Positions 55,102 through 63,552 of a stretch of DNA of 64,000 nt are shown here, in pieces; positions within the stretch are counted from its first letter, which is position 1, and each line of letters begins with the position of its first letter. This DNA is from Nostoc carneum NIES-2107 (GTDB lineage Bacteria > Cyanobacteriota > Cyanobacteriia > Cyanobacteriales > Nostocaceae), in assembly GCA_002368155.1 (NCBI GenBank), contig AP018180.1, forward strand, positions 1,707,947-1,771,946, written 5' to 3'. The notes under the pieces are model-generated. The model did not search any database, was not told the origin of the DNA, and saw only the letters and a list, made by a program, of their open reading frames with translations. Position numbers and translations under genes: made by a program.

Positions 55102-55878
55102 ATGCTTGAGCAGCAACCTGATGTAGACAATACTCAGATATTTGAGGAATTTTGGAGTCTTACAGGGGAACTTCGCCAGAAGTTAGAAGATTGTTTTGAC
55201 TTACATTCAGATCCTTCTACACAAGATTTGCAGGCATATAGTAGTCTGGATAGCAACATTCAAGGTTCGCTTACCGCTTTTTCGGGAGGAGGGATTGACT
55301 GGCTAGTTCATTCTCGGATGGCAAACACTGAAAAATTAAACTTTGGTGTAATGCGTTTAACTACTTGGTTAGAGTCGCATATTCAAGTTCCTCATCTGGT
55401 GTTTGAATTTGCTGTAACTCCAAAACCTTTCTTCTACATAGATTACATTCCCAGAACTGAGCTTTTGATTAATCCAGAATATTTGGAACGTTATTATGAG
55501 CCAGTTAACCAAACTTTTCTCAAGTTACAAGCCGATCCGCGTTTGACTTTATTTACTAGCAAAAGTGTTTATATCCGCTTGTTTCAATCGCCTATCAGTC
55601 TTTGCTATACCGCTTCGCCTACAGAAGATTCTATAGAATTGATTCGCGCGATCGCTCATGAAATGTTGGATCGGTGGTTAGTCTGGGTTGAAGAAGCTGA
55701 ACCTGTACCAGAAAACGCACGCGAGGACTTAGCTAATCGGGATTTATGGCTGCGTCGTAGCAGTGCGGAACGAGATCCAGATAACCAAATCGCTGTGCGG
55801 CTGTTAGGAGCAGAATTAACTGATAAACTCGTGCGATCGCTCTGGGGTGGCGATCGTATTCTTAAAGGTGGTAGTTAA
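55102..55878 (+). CDS. Red chlorophyll catabolite reductase-like protein
   Basis: The 258 residues resemble plant RCC reductase, a member of the ferredoxin-dependent bilin reductase superfamily that reduces a linear chlorophyll breakdown product. Matching stretches are VPHLVFEFAVTPKPFFYIDY, ELLINPEYLERYYEP and SVYIRLFQSPISLCYTAS. The C-terminal ERDPDNQIAVRLLGAELTDK also fits. The cyanobacterial substrate is unknown. It is first of a same-strand run; the nitrilase-fold gene starts 21 bases later. Confidence 0.75.
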   Translation: MLEQQPDVDNTQIFEEFWSLTGELRQKLEDCFDLHSDPSTQDLQAYSSLDSNIQGSLTAFSGGGIDWLVHSRMANTEKLNFGVMRLTTWLESHIQVPHLVFEFAVTPKPFFYIDYIPRTELLINPEYLERYYEPVNQTFLKLQADPRLTLFTSKSVYIRLFQSPISLCYTASPTEDSIELIRAIAHEMLDRWLVWVEEAEPVPENAREDLANRDLWLRRSSAERDPDNQIAVRLLGAELTDKLVRSLWGGDRILKGGS

Positions 55879-55899
55879 AATTTCCACCCCGTAATCAGC

Positions 55900-56943
55900 A
55901 TGACAGCCCACACTGATAATATAAACTCATACCGAGCTTTAGCACTGCAAGTTACTTGCCATGCAGTTAATCAAGCAAGCGATCGCACTGAAGCTCGTGC
56001 TTTAATGCAAACTACTATTAGCCGCTTGGCACAACAAATTGCAGCCAGTATAGCTTTTATTGGCTTTGACTGTCGGTTAATTGTTTTACCTGAATATTTC
56101 CTCACAGGTTTCCCTTTGGGTGAATCTTTAGCAGTGTGGTCAGAAAAAGCTTGTTTGGAAATGCAAGGCGCGGAGTATGAAGCTCTCAGTAAAATTGCTC
56201 AAAAACATCGTATATTTTTAGCTGGTAACGCCTACGAATTAGACCCAAATTTTCCCGGTTTATACTTTCAAACCTGCTTTGTCATTGACCCCTCAGGCAC
56301 AATTGTGTTGCGTTATCGGCGTTTAAATTCGATGTTTGCTCCGACACCCCATGATGTTTGGGACAAATATCTCGATTGCTACGGATTAGAAGGTGTTTTC
56401 CCCGTCGCGAAAACTGCGATCGGTAATTTAGCTGCTTTAGCATCAGAAGAGATATTGTATCCAGAAGTAGCGCGATGTTTAGCAATGCGCGGCGCAGAGA
56501 TTTTTCTCCACTCCACATCTGAAGTTTATAGCAAAGCACTCACACCCAAAGACGCAGCTAAAATTACCCGTGCCGTAGAAAATCAAGCTTATGTAGTATC
56601 TGCCAATACAGCAGGCACCGCTAATAGCCCCATCCCCTTTGCTTCTGTTGATGGCGGTTCCAAAATTATTGATCATCGCGGCATAGTATTAGCAGAGACA
56701 ACCACAGGCGAAAGCATGGCAGCATTTGCAGAGATAGACCTAGCAGCCTTACGACGCGATCGCCGCAGACCAGGGTTAAATAATTTACTTTCCCGCCAGC
56801 GATTTGAACTTTACGCCCAGAGTTATCTGCAGTCACAATTTTACCCACCAAACACTATGCTGGAAACAGAAGTAGACCGCAAACACTTTCTGCAAACCCA
56901 GCAAGCAACCATAGCGCGGCTAGCTGAGTTAGGGGTGATTTGA
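55900..56943 (+). CDS. Nitrilase-superfamily protein with altered catalytic triad
   Basis: The 347 residues have the carbon-nitrogen hydrolase fold. The catalytic Glu is present in RLIVLPEYFLTGFPLG. In the usual KYRK(I/V)(H/N) segment the sequence is RYRRLNS, so the catalytic Lys is Arg. In the usual (I/L)CxE...PE nucleophile segment it is ALASEEILYPEVAR, so the Cys is Ser. With two of three triad residues changed, ordinary amide or nitrile hydrolysis is doubtful; it may be a subfamily with another role. It lies 21 bases after the RCCR-like gene, so the two are probably co-transcribed. Confidence 0.82.
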   Translation: MTAHTDNINSYRALALQVTCHAVNQASDRTEARALMQTTISRLAQQIAASIAFIGFDCRLIVLPEYFLTGFPLGESLAVWSEKACLEMQGAEYEALSKIAQKHRIFLAGNAYELDPNFPGLYFQTCFVIDPSGTIVLRYRRLNSMFAPTPHDVWDKYLDCYGLEGVFPVAKTAIGNLAALASEEILYPEVARCLAMRGAEIFLHSTSEVYSKALTPKDAAKITRAVENQAYVVSANTAGTANSPIPFASVDGGSKIIDHRGIVLAETTTGESMAAFAEIDLAALRRDRRRPGLNNLLSRQRFELYAQSYLQSQFYPPNTMLETEVDRKHFLQTQQATIARLAELGVI

Positions 56944-57078
56944 GGGATTGGGGACTGGAGACTGGGGACTGGGGACTGGGGAATGAGGAGACAAGGAGAG
57001 ATGGAGAAATCACTATTACCAATTACCAATTACCCATTACCAAATGACAAATGACCAATGACAAATAACAAATGACAA
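56944..57078. repeat. Tandem repeats (STRR type) before the aldehyde dehydrogenase
   Basis: GGGGACT units are followed by ATTACCA units and ACAAATG units. The last ACAAATG unit supplies the start codon of the next gene. Confidence 0.8.
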
Positions 57079-58497
57079 ATGACCAAATCAATAGATGTTC
57101 GTAATCCTCGGACGGGAAAATTTGACTATGTGATTATACCGCCGCCGCCGAAGTTGCTGGCGCAGTTGTGTAATCGGTTGCGGCGATCGCAAGTTCGTTG
57201 GCAACAGATAGGTATTGAAGGGAGAGTAGAAGCATTACAGGAATGGAAACAAGCGATATTAGCAGGACGCGATCGCTTAACTGAAGCTTTGGTGAATGAT
57301 ACGGGAAGATTGTCTATCTCGGAATTGGAAATTGACTCGTTTATTTCTAATATTGACCGTTGGTGTCGGTTGGCACCAGAACTATTGCAAGAAACTGCCA
57401 AAAATACATCTATCCCGTTTATCGCTCTGCAACAAACATCTGTTCCCTATCCCCTTGTGGGGATAATCAGTCCCTGGAATTTGCCCTTATTGCTATCTAC
57501 GATTGATGCTATTCCTGCATTGCTAGCGGGTTGTGCTGTTGTTGTTAAACCAAGTAAAAATGCCCCCCGCTTTGTTGCGCCATTAATATCAACTATCAAT
57601 ACTGTGCCAAAATTGCGGGATGTGTTTACTTTTGTGGAAGGATCTGGCGAAACAGGAACAGCTTTAATTGATCATGTTGATTTAATCTGCTTTACAGGTA
57701 GTACCAATACAGGGCGCAAAATTGGCGAACTCGCCGCCAAAAAGTTTATTCCGGCTTTATTAGAATTAGGGGGAAAAGACCCAGCAATTGTTTTAGGATC
57801 GGCTAATTTAGATTTAGCAACCTCAGCAATTTTATGGGGTTCAGTTGTTAATACAGGACAGTCTTGCCTTTCCCTTGAGCGCATTTACGTTGCCGAATCT
57901 ATATTTGAGAAATTTGTCGCCCAGTTAGTAGCTAAAGCCCAAAAAGTAAAATTAGCTCACCCCACGTTAGAAGCAGGAGAAATCGGGCCGATTATTTCCG
58001 AAAAACAAGCAGCAGCAATTAGCGATCATCTTTTAGATGCAATAGAAAAAGGTGCTGTAATTCACTGTGGTGGTAAAGTTGAAGAATTGGGCGGGGGCTG
58101 GTGGTGTCGCCCTACAGTATTAACTCAGGTCAATCATTCCATGAAAGTGATGACTGAAGAAACATTTGGCCCCATTATGCCTGTAATGCCATTTTCTAAC
58201 ATTGAGGAAGCAATTGAATTAGCCAATGACTCTGTTTATGGATTAAGTGCTGCTGTATTTGCACAACCAGAAGAATTAGCAATAGAAGTTGCTCAGCGCA
58301 TAGATGCAGGCGCTATTAGTATTAATGATGCCGGGCTTACCTCAATCATGTACGAAGGAGAAAAAAATTCTTTCAAATTATCTGGTTTAGGCGGCTCACG
58401 CATGGGTGCAGCAGGTTTAAAAAGATTTATGAGGAAAAAAGCCTTTTTGATCAAAACTAATTCTGCAAATGACCCTTGGTGGTTCGAGAATAGTTAA
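57079..58497 (+). CDS. Aldehyde dehydrogenase family protein
   Basis: The 472 residues are of normal family length. SPWNLPLLLSTIDAIPALLA and VVKPSKNAP bind NAD(P), FTGSTNTGRKIGELA is the Rossmann turn, LELGGKDPAIVL carries the general-base Glu, and NTGQSCLSLERIYV the nucleophilic Cys. It oxidises an unknown aldehyde to the acid. The start codon lies inside a tandem-repeat tract without a ribosome binding site, so the true start might be a few codons inside. It follows the RCCR-like and nitrilase-fold genes on the same strand. Confidence 0.92.
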   Translation: MTKSIDVRNPRTGKFDYVIIPPPPKLLAQLCNRLRRSQVRWQQIGIEGRVEALQEWKQAILAGRDRLTEALVNDTGRLSISELEIDSFISNIDRWCRLAPELLQETAKNTSIPFIALQQTSVPYPLVGIISPWNLPLLLSTIDAIPALLAGCAVVVKPSKNAPRFVAPLISTINTVPKLRDVFTFVEGSGETGTALIDHVDLICFTGSTNTGRKIGELAAKKFIPALLELGGKDPAIVLGSANLDLATSAILWGSVVNTGQSCLSLERIYVAESIFEKFVAQLVAKAQKVKLAHPTLEAGEIGPIISEKQAAAISDHLLDAIEKGAVIHCGGKVEELGGGWWCRPTVLTQVNHSMKVMTEETFGPIMPVMPFSNIEEAIELANDSVYGLSAAVFAQPEELAIEVAQRIDAGAISINDAGLTSIMYEGEKNSFKLSGLGGSRMGAAGLKRFMRKKAFLIKTNSANDPWWFENS

Positions 58498-58701
58498 GAA
58501 AAAATTCAAATTTGGTAATTTAACATTCAAACCTGATAAGTGATATCAAGTCCGGTTAATTAACTATGATGCAAGTATCTATGGAAAAAGCGGGAAACTC
58601 TCTTTCCCCCTACTCCCTGCTCCCTGCCCCCTGCGGTCTTCATCATAAGTCTTTAACCCAACATAATATGATTCCTAGCAGCGAATTTCAAGGAGTTTTG
58701 T

Positions 58702-59148
58702 ATGTCTACAATCCGAGAAGGAATGCCTGTGCTTGTCCGTCACGAAGGAGAATGGGTAGGCACGTATACTATAGTAGATAATGCGGGGAATATTCTCGAT
58801 AAGTATGAATCTCACCTCAGCTGCCAGTTTCCAGAAGATTCCACCTATCCTTACTACCAAATTAATCGCTATAAATGGGCTAACGGCAAGCAAGAAGAAC
58901 ATCAATTTCCAGGCACATATAAAGATAAAACCCTGTTTTTTGATACCGAGCGAATTTTAGGCAAAGCCTGGGAAATAGATGATTCCACAGTAATTTTGTG
59001 GTTTGCTTATAAAACAGCACCAGACATGAATTTGTATGAAATGATTCAAATTAGCCCCGATAATAACTATCGTGCCCGTACCTGGCATTGGTTTAAAAAT
59101 CATCAAATTTACCAAAGGACTTTGATACAAGAGGAACGGTTGCGTTAA
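58702..59148 (+). CDS. DUF3598-family lipocalin-like protein
   Basis: The 148 residues fit DUF3598, a lipocalin-like small-ligand barrel: VRHEGEWVGTYTIVDNAGNI at the start, then YYQINRYKWANGKQEEHQFP, ILWFAYKTAPDMNLYEMIQI and RARTWHWFKNHQIYQRTLIQ. AAGGAG lies about nine bases before the ATG. It is the fourth gene in the same-strand run, 204 bases after the dehydrogenase. It could carry a hydrophobic ligand such as a pigment or aldehyde (inference). Confidence 0.82.
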   Translation: MSTIREGMPVLVRHEGEWVGTYTIVDNAGNILDKYESHLSCQFPEDSTYPYYQINRYKWANGKQEEHQFPGTYKDKTLFFDTERILGKAWEIDDSTVILWFAYKTAPDMNLYEMIQISPDNNYRARTWHWFKNHQIYQRTLIQEERLR

Positions 59149-59380
59149 GGGGAATGGGGAATGGGTAATGGGTAATAGTAATTTCTCCCTGTCCCCTCAC
59201 CTCCCTTATCCCCCTCATCTCCCTCACCTCCAATAGACCTCTTGCATGAATCTTTACCCTCACCCTAAATCCCTCTCCCATGCTTGGGAGAGGGACTTTG
59301 ATATCGGCTCCCCTTCTCCCGAAATTGGGAGAAGGGGCTCTTGGATGAGGGTAAGTTTTGTATTTGTGCAAGAAGTCTAA
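59149..59380. repeat. Dispersed repeat with TACCCTCACCC ends
   Basis: After GGTAATGG-type tandem units, bases 59255-59352 form an element with TTTACCCTCACCC at the left and GGATGAGGGTAAG at the right, containing GGGAGAGGGAC and GGGAGAAGGGGC hairpin halves. Such 'CTCTCCCA...TGGGAGAGGG' repeats are widespread in Nostocales. No gene is seen. Confidence 0.65.
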
Positions 59381-59429
59381 TTTATTGGGACTAAAAGCTA
59401 GACAAGATTTGTAAGTGGTTTTATCATTA

Positions 59430-59653
59430 TGATGAATTTAACAGCTTGATGTTTGGCAAGTCGAAGTGGGGGCGAAAACCCTGGGGTATCTGCCAAAATC
59501 GCCAGAACCTTGACAAGTGAATAATTACAGCCTTTTAGCAATCATGAAAGTTGCAAATTAGTTTCAATAAGGTGGGCTGAAAATGATTAAAATTTTCGAT
59601 CTGCCAAAATGCTTTCCAGGAAGCTTGCTCTGGTTAGGTTTCAATACCGAGCA
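59430..59653 (+). promoter_or_regulatory. CRISPR leader
   Basis: The A+T-rich stretch directly upstream of the first repeat contains GGGGCGAAAACCCTGGGG and two copies of ATCTGCCAAAAT about 120 bases apart. The repeats end in ATTGAAAC on the plus strand and a degenerate unit lies at the far end, both of which place the leader on this side. Confidence 0.65.
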
Positions 59654-61157
59654 GTTTCCACAACCTATTACCCCGCAAGGGGATTGAAACGTAGCTGAGG
59701 TTAACCCCACTGCTGCAAAGTCAGAGTTTCCACAACCTATTACCCCGCAAGGGGATTGAAACGAAAATCGCCATGCACTAGTAGTTTTGATATTGAGGCT
59801 GGAGTTTCCACAACCTATTACCCCGCAAGGGGATTGAAACTGGTCAGTCTCAAATATTCTCGTTCTAAATCTTCTTGTGTTTCCACAACCTATTACCCCG
59901 CAAGGGGATTGAAACGTTACCTATGAATCTTAAACAATATCTGGTTAACCCGTTTCCACAACCTATTACCCCGCAAGGGGATTGAAACGCAAGTATCCAG
60001 TATTGCGATACATGATTTTGCCAGTTTCCACAACCTATTACCCCGCAAGGGGATTGAAACGAGAAAATTGCGCTATCACAATATCCCCACTACTGCGGTT
60101 TCCACAACCTATTACCCCGCAAGGGGATTGAAACACAAGTTCCAACCAATAGAAATTCACTATGTTGACTGTTTCCACAACCTATTACCCCGCAAGGGGA
60201 TTGAAACCTTCAACGCTCGGAAATCTTATAGGGCTAAGTAGTTTCCACAACCTATTACCCCGCAAGGGGATTGAAACAAGATTACCAAGTTAGAGAAAAT
60301 GCAGAAGTTGTAGAGTTTCCACAACCTATTACCCCGCAAGGGGATTGAAACAACTAGAGTTAGTGGGAATTAGTATTGACACTAGTAAAGTTTCCACAAC
60401 CTATTACCCCGCAAGGGGATTGAAACCCGTTTCCCAGAGGTGTGCCCACAGGGACAGTTGGGTTTCCACAACCTATTACCCCGCAAGGGGATTGAAACAT
60501 GATTAATCACCTTGCATACCTTATGTGAGCATAAAGTTTCCACAACCTATTACCCCGCAAGGGGATTGAAACAAGTAATGCCGCTAGTGCAGCTATAGCG
60601 GTTAAGTTTCCACAACCTATTACCCCGCAAGGGGATTGAAACAATACTTGTCAGGAATGCCGAACTCTGTGGCTGTAGCGTTTCCACAACCTATTACCCC
60701 GCAAGGGGATTGAAACTACAGACCTAGAAAATCAGTAAATGGCTGTGGCGGTAGTTTCCACAACCTATTACCCCGCAAGGGGATTGAAACACTTAATAGC
60801 CTAGAATAGTAGATTTAACTATTGAGTTTCCACAACCTATTACCCCGCAAGGGGATTGAAACTTTACAGTTTGTGTACGACCGCACATCTAATGACAACG
60901 TTTCCACAACCTATTACCCCGCAAGGGGATTGAAACGTCCCAACAGCAGCAGAAGTAGACAAACTAGATCCAGGTTTCCACAACCTATTACCCCGCAAGG
61001 GGATTGAAACTTTTTCCTGATTTCAAACCTTGTTAACAAATATAAAAGTTTCCACAACCTATTACCCCGCAAGGGGATTGAAACAATTTTGGCAAAACTT
61101 CGCTTTCTAGTTCTGCTACTGTTTCCACAACCTATTACCCCGCAAGGGGATTGAAAC
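59654..61157 (+). CRISPR. CRISPR array, 21 repeats and 20 spacers, no cas genes in window
   Basis: Twenty-one identical 37-base repeats (beginning GTTTCCACAACCTATTA, ending GCAAGGGGATTGAAAC) start at 59654, 59726, 59804, 59879, 59952, 60024, 60098, 60171, 60241, 60315, 60390, 60462, 60536, 60606, 60680, 60754, 60826, 60900, 60974, 61048 and 61121. The 20 spacers are 33-41 bases, mostly 35-37, and all different. The repeat has an internal CCCCGCAAGGGG stem. The ATTGAAAC end is seen with type I and III systems in cyanobacteria; the subtype cannot be fixed without the cas genes. Confidence 0.99.
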
Positions 61158-61227
61158 AATTCAAGCAATGAAATATGCCAAAAGTCTCTACAGAGTTTCT
61201 GCTTGCAAGGCTGACTTTGCGATCGCA

Positions 61228-61250
61228 TTTCCCCGCAAGAGGATGAAAAT
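61228..61250 (+). repeat. Degenerate CRISPR repeat fragment
   Basis: TTTCCCCGCAAGAGGATGAA resembles the 3' half of the repeat with two changes, 70 bases after the last full unit. It marks the old, trailer end. The rest of the 285-base gap to the cupin gene holds the hairpin arms AATCGAGGA/TCCTCGATT near 61320-61360. Confidence 0.6.
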
Positions 61251-61442
61251 AAAGCTAAAAATTTTTGGCGATCGCATCGTCTCAAATAGGAACCGAAATA
61301 TTCCGATTTACCTAAACTCCTCGATTCATCTACCGCCACACCGGAAGATGAATCGAGGACTAAAAACGAAACGCCCCTTGACCCAATTAAACCGTATGTT
61401 TAATAGAGACAGGGGTAGTTGAGTTTTTAGTAATATCCGTAT

Positions 61443-61934
61443 TTAGTTAGCTTTTGCCTGTGGAGGAATAATTTCCAAACCATATTTTGGAGCAAATAGC
61501 ATAACTTTTTCAATATCTGCAGGAGTAACTGTAGGTGATTGCGACATCTCTATTGCAGGTACACCTATTTCCATAAAAAATTTCTCTAAACCAGCTGGTG
61601 TGACCCAGCATAATAATTTTGCAGGTTGTGTACCAATGTTGGTAAATCTGTGCAGTTGACCTTTAGGAGAATGGAGAAAAGTACCAGGTGTTGCTATTAG
61701 GGTTTGTTCATTCAACTGAAATTCTAATTCACCTTCTTGAATATAAAAAGCTTCGTCTTCGTGAGTATGAATATGGGGTGGTGTCCCATTTTGGGGTTGA
61801 ACAATAATCTCCACTAAGGCGTAGGCTTTTCCTGTATCTTCACCCACAGCTTTAAAAGTGTATAAATCCCCCAGCACCCAGTAAGCAGAACCTTGTCCTG
61901 GTTGCTGTAATACTCCTTGTAAATTGATAGTCAT
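61443..61934 (-). CDS. Cupin-domain protein
   Basis: The 163 residues form one cupin barrel. PPHIHTHEDEAFYIQEGELE supplies the HxHx(4)E metal-binding motif and HSPKGQLHRFTN the second motif with its His. Quercetinase-like or sugar-modifying relatives exist; the substrate is unknown. It is last of a minus-strand run (SDR, FMN reductase, cupin), separated from the reductase by a tract of ATTACCA tandem repeats near 61985-62030. Confidence 0.88.
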   Translation of the reverse strand: MTINLQGVLQQPGQGSAYWVLGDLYTFKAVGEDTGKAYALVEIIVQPQNGTPPHIHTHEDEAFYIQEGELEFQLNEQTLIATPGTFLHSPKGQLHRFTNIGTQPAKLLCWVTPAGLEKFFMEIGVPAIEMSQSPTVTPADIEKVMLFAPKYGLEIIPPQAKAN

Positions 61935-62031
61935 TGTTATTACCTCGTTTGATGTTTGGTGTTAGGCGTTTGGTTATTTCCCCATTACCAATTACCAATT
62001 ACCAATTACCAATTACCCATTACCTATCCCC

Positions 62032-62601
62032 TCATTCCAAATTCATTACTTCCCGTCCATATTTAAGGACTGTTGACATCCAAATTAACTCGTCCATAAA
62101 CCTTGACATTCGACGAATGTATGTTGGTTTGTCAATTAAATTACCTGACTCATCAAATAAAGTCTGAACTTCGCTAAAGTTAAGGTCATAAAAAATATTA
62201 ACTAGTCCCAACTCCCGCATTACAGGTAAAAGGTTTTGGATGACTCTGGTACCGCCAAAAGAACCTGCTGACACCCCACATATTCCCACAGCTTTGTGGA
62301 TATACTCTTTAAGACAGGTATCGAGTACGTGCTTGAGCAAACCAGGATAACCATGATTGTATTCGGGTGCGACAATGATTAAGCCATCGGCACGTTCAAT
62401 AGTGGCGGAAAATTGAGGATCTTTGATGGATTCGCCTGCATCATCAGTTGCGATCGCAATATTTCTAATATCTATCAGTTCAGTCTCCAGGCGATCGCGT
62501 GTGGCAACTTGTTCCACAATAAATTTAGCGACATATTCACTTTGGCGACCTTGACGCGGAGTGCCAAGGATGACTGGAATAAATAAAGATGAATTTAACA
62601 T
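62032..62601 (-). CDS. NADPH-dependent FMN reductase family protein
   Basis: The 189 residues have the flavodoxin-like fold: VILGTPRQGRQSEYVAKFIV at the phosphate loop, DGLIIVAPEYNHGYPGLLKH with the PEYN(H)GYPG motif, and GICGVSAGSFGGTRVIQNL. Members are flavin, quinone or azo reductases. It starts 10 bases after the SDR stop, so the two form an operon. Confidence 0.92.
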   Translation of the reverse strand: MLNSSLFIPVILGTPRQGRQSEYVAKFIVEQVATRDRLETELIDIRNIAIATDDAGESIKDPQFSATIERADGLIIVAPEYNHGYPGLLKHVLDTCLKEYIHKAVGICGVSAGSFGGTRVIQNLLPVMRELGLVNIFYDLNFSEVQTLFDESGNLIDKPTYIRRMSRFMDELIWMSTVLKYGREVMNLE

Positions 62602-62611
62602 AGTTTTTTAT

Positions 62612-63409
62612 CTACTGTTCCTGATAGTTCCATAACAATCCACCATCAACAAAGAAGGTGCTACCTGTAATGTAGTTAGCATCAGCAGAAGCTAAGAATG
62701 CAACTAGTGAAGCAACATCCTGTGGTTGTCCCAAACGTCCAAGGGGAATATTTTGTAATAGCGCCCCCAATTTTTCAGGGTTGTTTAAAAGTTTAGTATT
62801 AATGGGAGTTTCTATTGCTCCTGGCGCAACATTATTAATTGTAATTCCCAGAGAACCCAATTCAACTGCTAAGTTACGAGTGAGCATTTTCATCCCGCCT
62901 TTGCTGGCACAGTAAGCCGTAAAGTTAGGAAATGGTAATTCTTCATGGACGGAACTAATATTAATAATTTTTCCGGTTCTTTTAGTTTCAATTAAATGTT
63001 TTACGAAAGTTTGCGTGGCAAAGAAAACTCCTTTTAAATTGACATTCATCACAGCATCATAATCAGCTTCAGATACTTCCCAAAATGGTGCGTGTTTTTC
63101 AATTCCGGCATTATTCACCAAAATATCTAACTTGCCAAAATGCTGAATGCTTTCGGCAATTAATTGCTGTACCTCAGCTACACTTCCTAAATCTGCTTGA
63201 ACTGTATAACCTTGAGATTGGCTACATTGAGCCATATAACACTTACCACCAGTAGCTTCCACCTTTGCTAGGGTTTCCTCTGCTCCCTCTGGATGAGAGC
63301 GATAATTAATCACAACATCTGCGCCTTCTTGAGCCAAACGCAGTACAATTCCTTGACCGATTCCTTGGCTGCTACCAGTAACTAAAGCAACTTTTCCTGC
63401 CAATTTCAT
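62612..63409 (-). CDS. Short-chain dehydrogenase/reductase (glucose 1-dehydrogenase type)
   Basis: The 265 residues show the cofactor motif TGSSQGIGQG, NNAGIEKHAP, catalytic Ser in NISSVHEEL, the YCASKGG motif with Tyr and Lys, and a C-terminal GSTFFVDGG. The Asn-Tyr-Arg-Ser after strand two favours NADP. An extra stretch of about ten residues (CYMAQCSQSQG) interrupts the usual GGK-x-VQADL segment. The substrate is unknown. It leads the SDR/FMN reductase/cupin run. Confidence 0.92.
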   Translation of the reverse strand: MKLAGKVALVTGSSQGIGQGIVLRLAQEGADVVINYRSHPEGAEETLAKVEATGGKCYMAQCSQSQGYTVQADLGSVAEVQQLIAESIQHFGKLDILVNNAGIEKHAPFWEVSEADYDAVMNVNLKGVFFATQTFVKHLIETKRTGKIINISSVHEELPFPNFTAYCASKGGMKMLTRNLAVELGSLGITINNVAPGAIETPINTKLLNNPEKLGALLQNIPLGRLGQPQDVASLVAFLASADANYITGSTFFVDGGLLWNYQEQ

Positions 63410-63434
63410 AACTATCTCCTTGTCCGAAATTCTA

Positions 63435-63535
63435 ATACCAACTTAAAAAAAGAAAGCGACAGATTGTAGGGACATGGCAGTGCCATGCCCTCTAGAATAT
63501 TATTGCTGTGTCGAAAACATTATTTGATTCGGTAG
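63435..63535. repeat. MITE-like repeat family 1, copy E
   Basis: The copy has ATACCAACTTAAAAAAAGAA at the left, GTAGGGACATGGCAGTGCC and CCCTCTAGAATATTATTG inside, and a weak right end. It lies between the DM13 gene and the SDR start, so it forms most of the SDR upstream region. Confidence 0.8.
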
Positions 63536-63552
63536 AAGTTTTTAGCTAAGTT

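Noticed and set aside
58566-58781. ORF before the DUF3598 gene
   Set aside because: It overlaps the DUF3598 start in another frame and runs through CCCTACTCCCTGCTCCC-type repeat DNA.
60822-61339. ORFs on both strands across the CRISPR array
   Set aside because: They are translations of the repeat units (for example RGLKR and SPCGVIGCGN patterns) and not genes.
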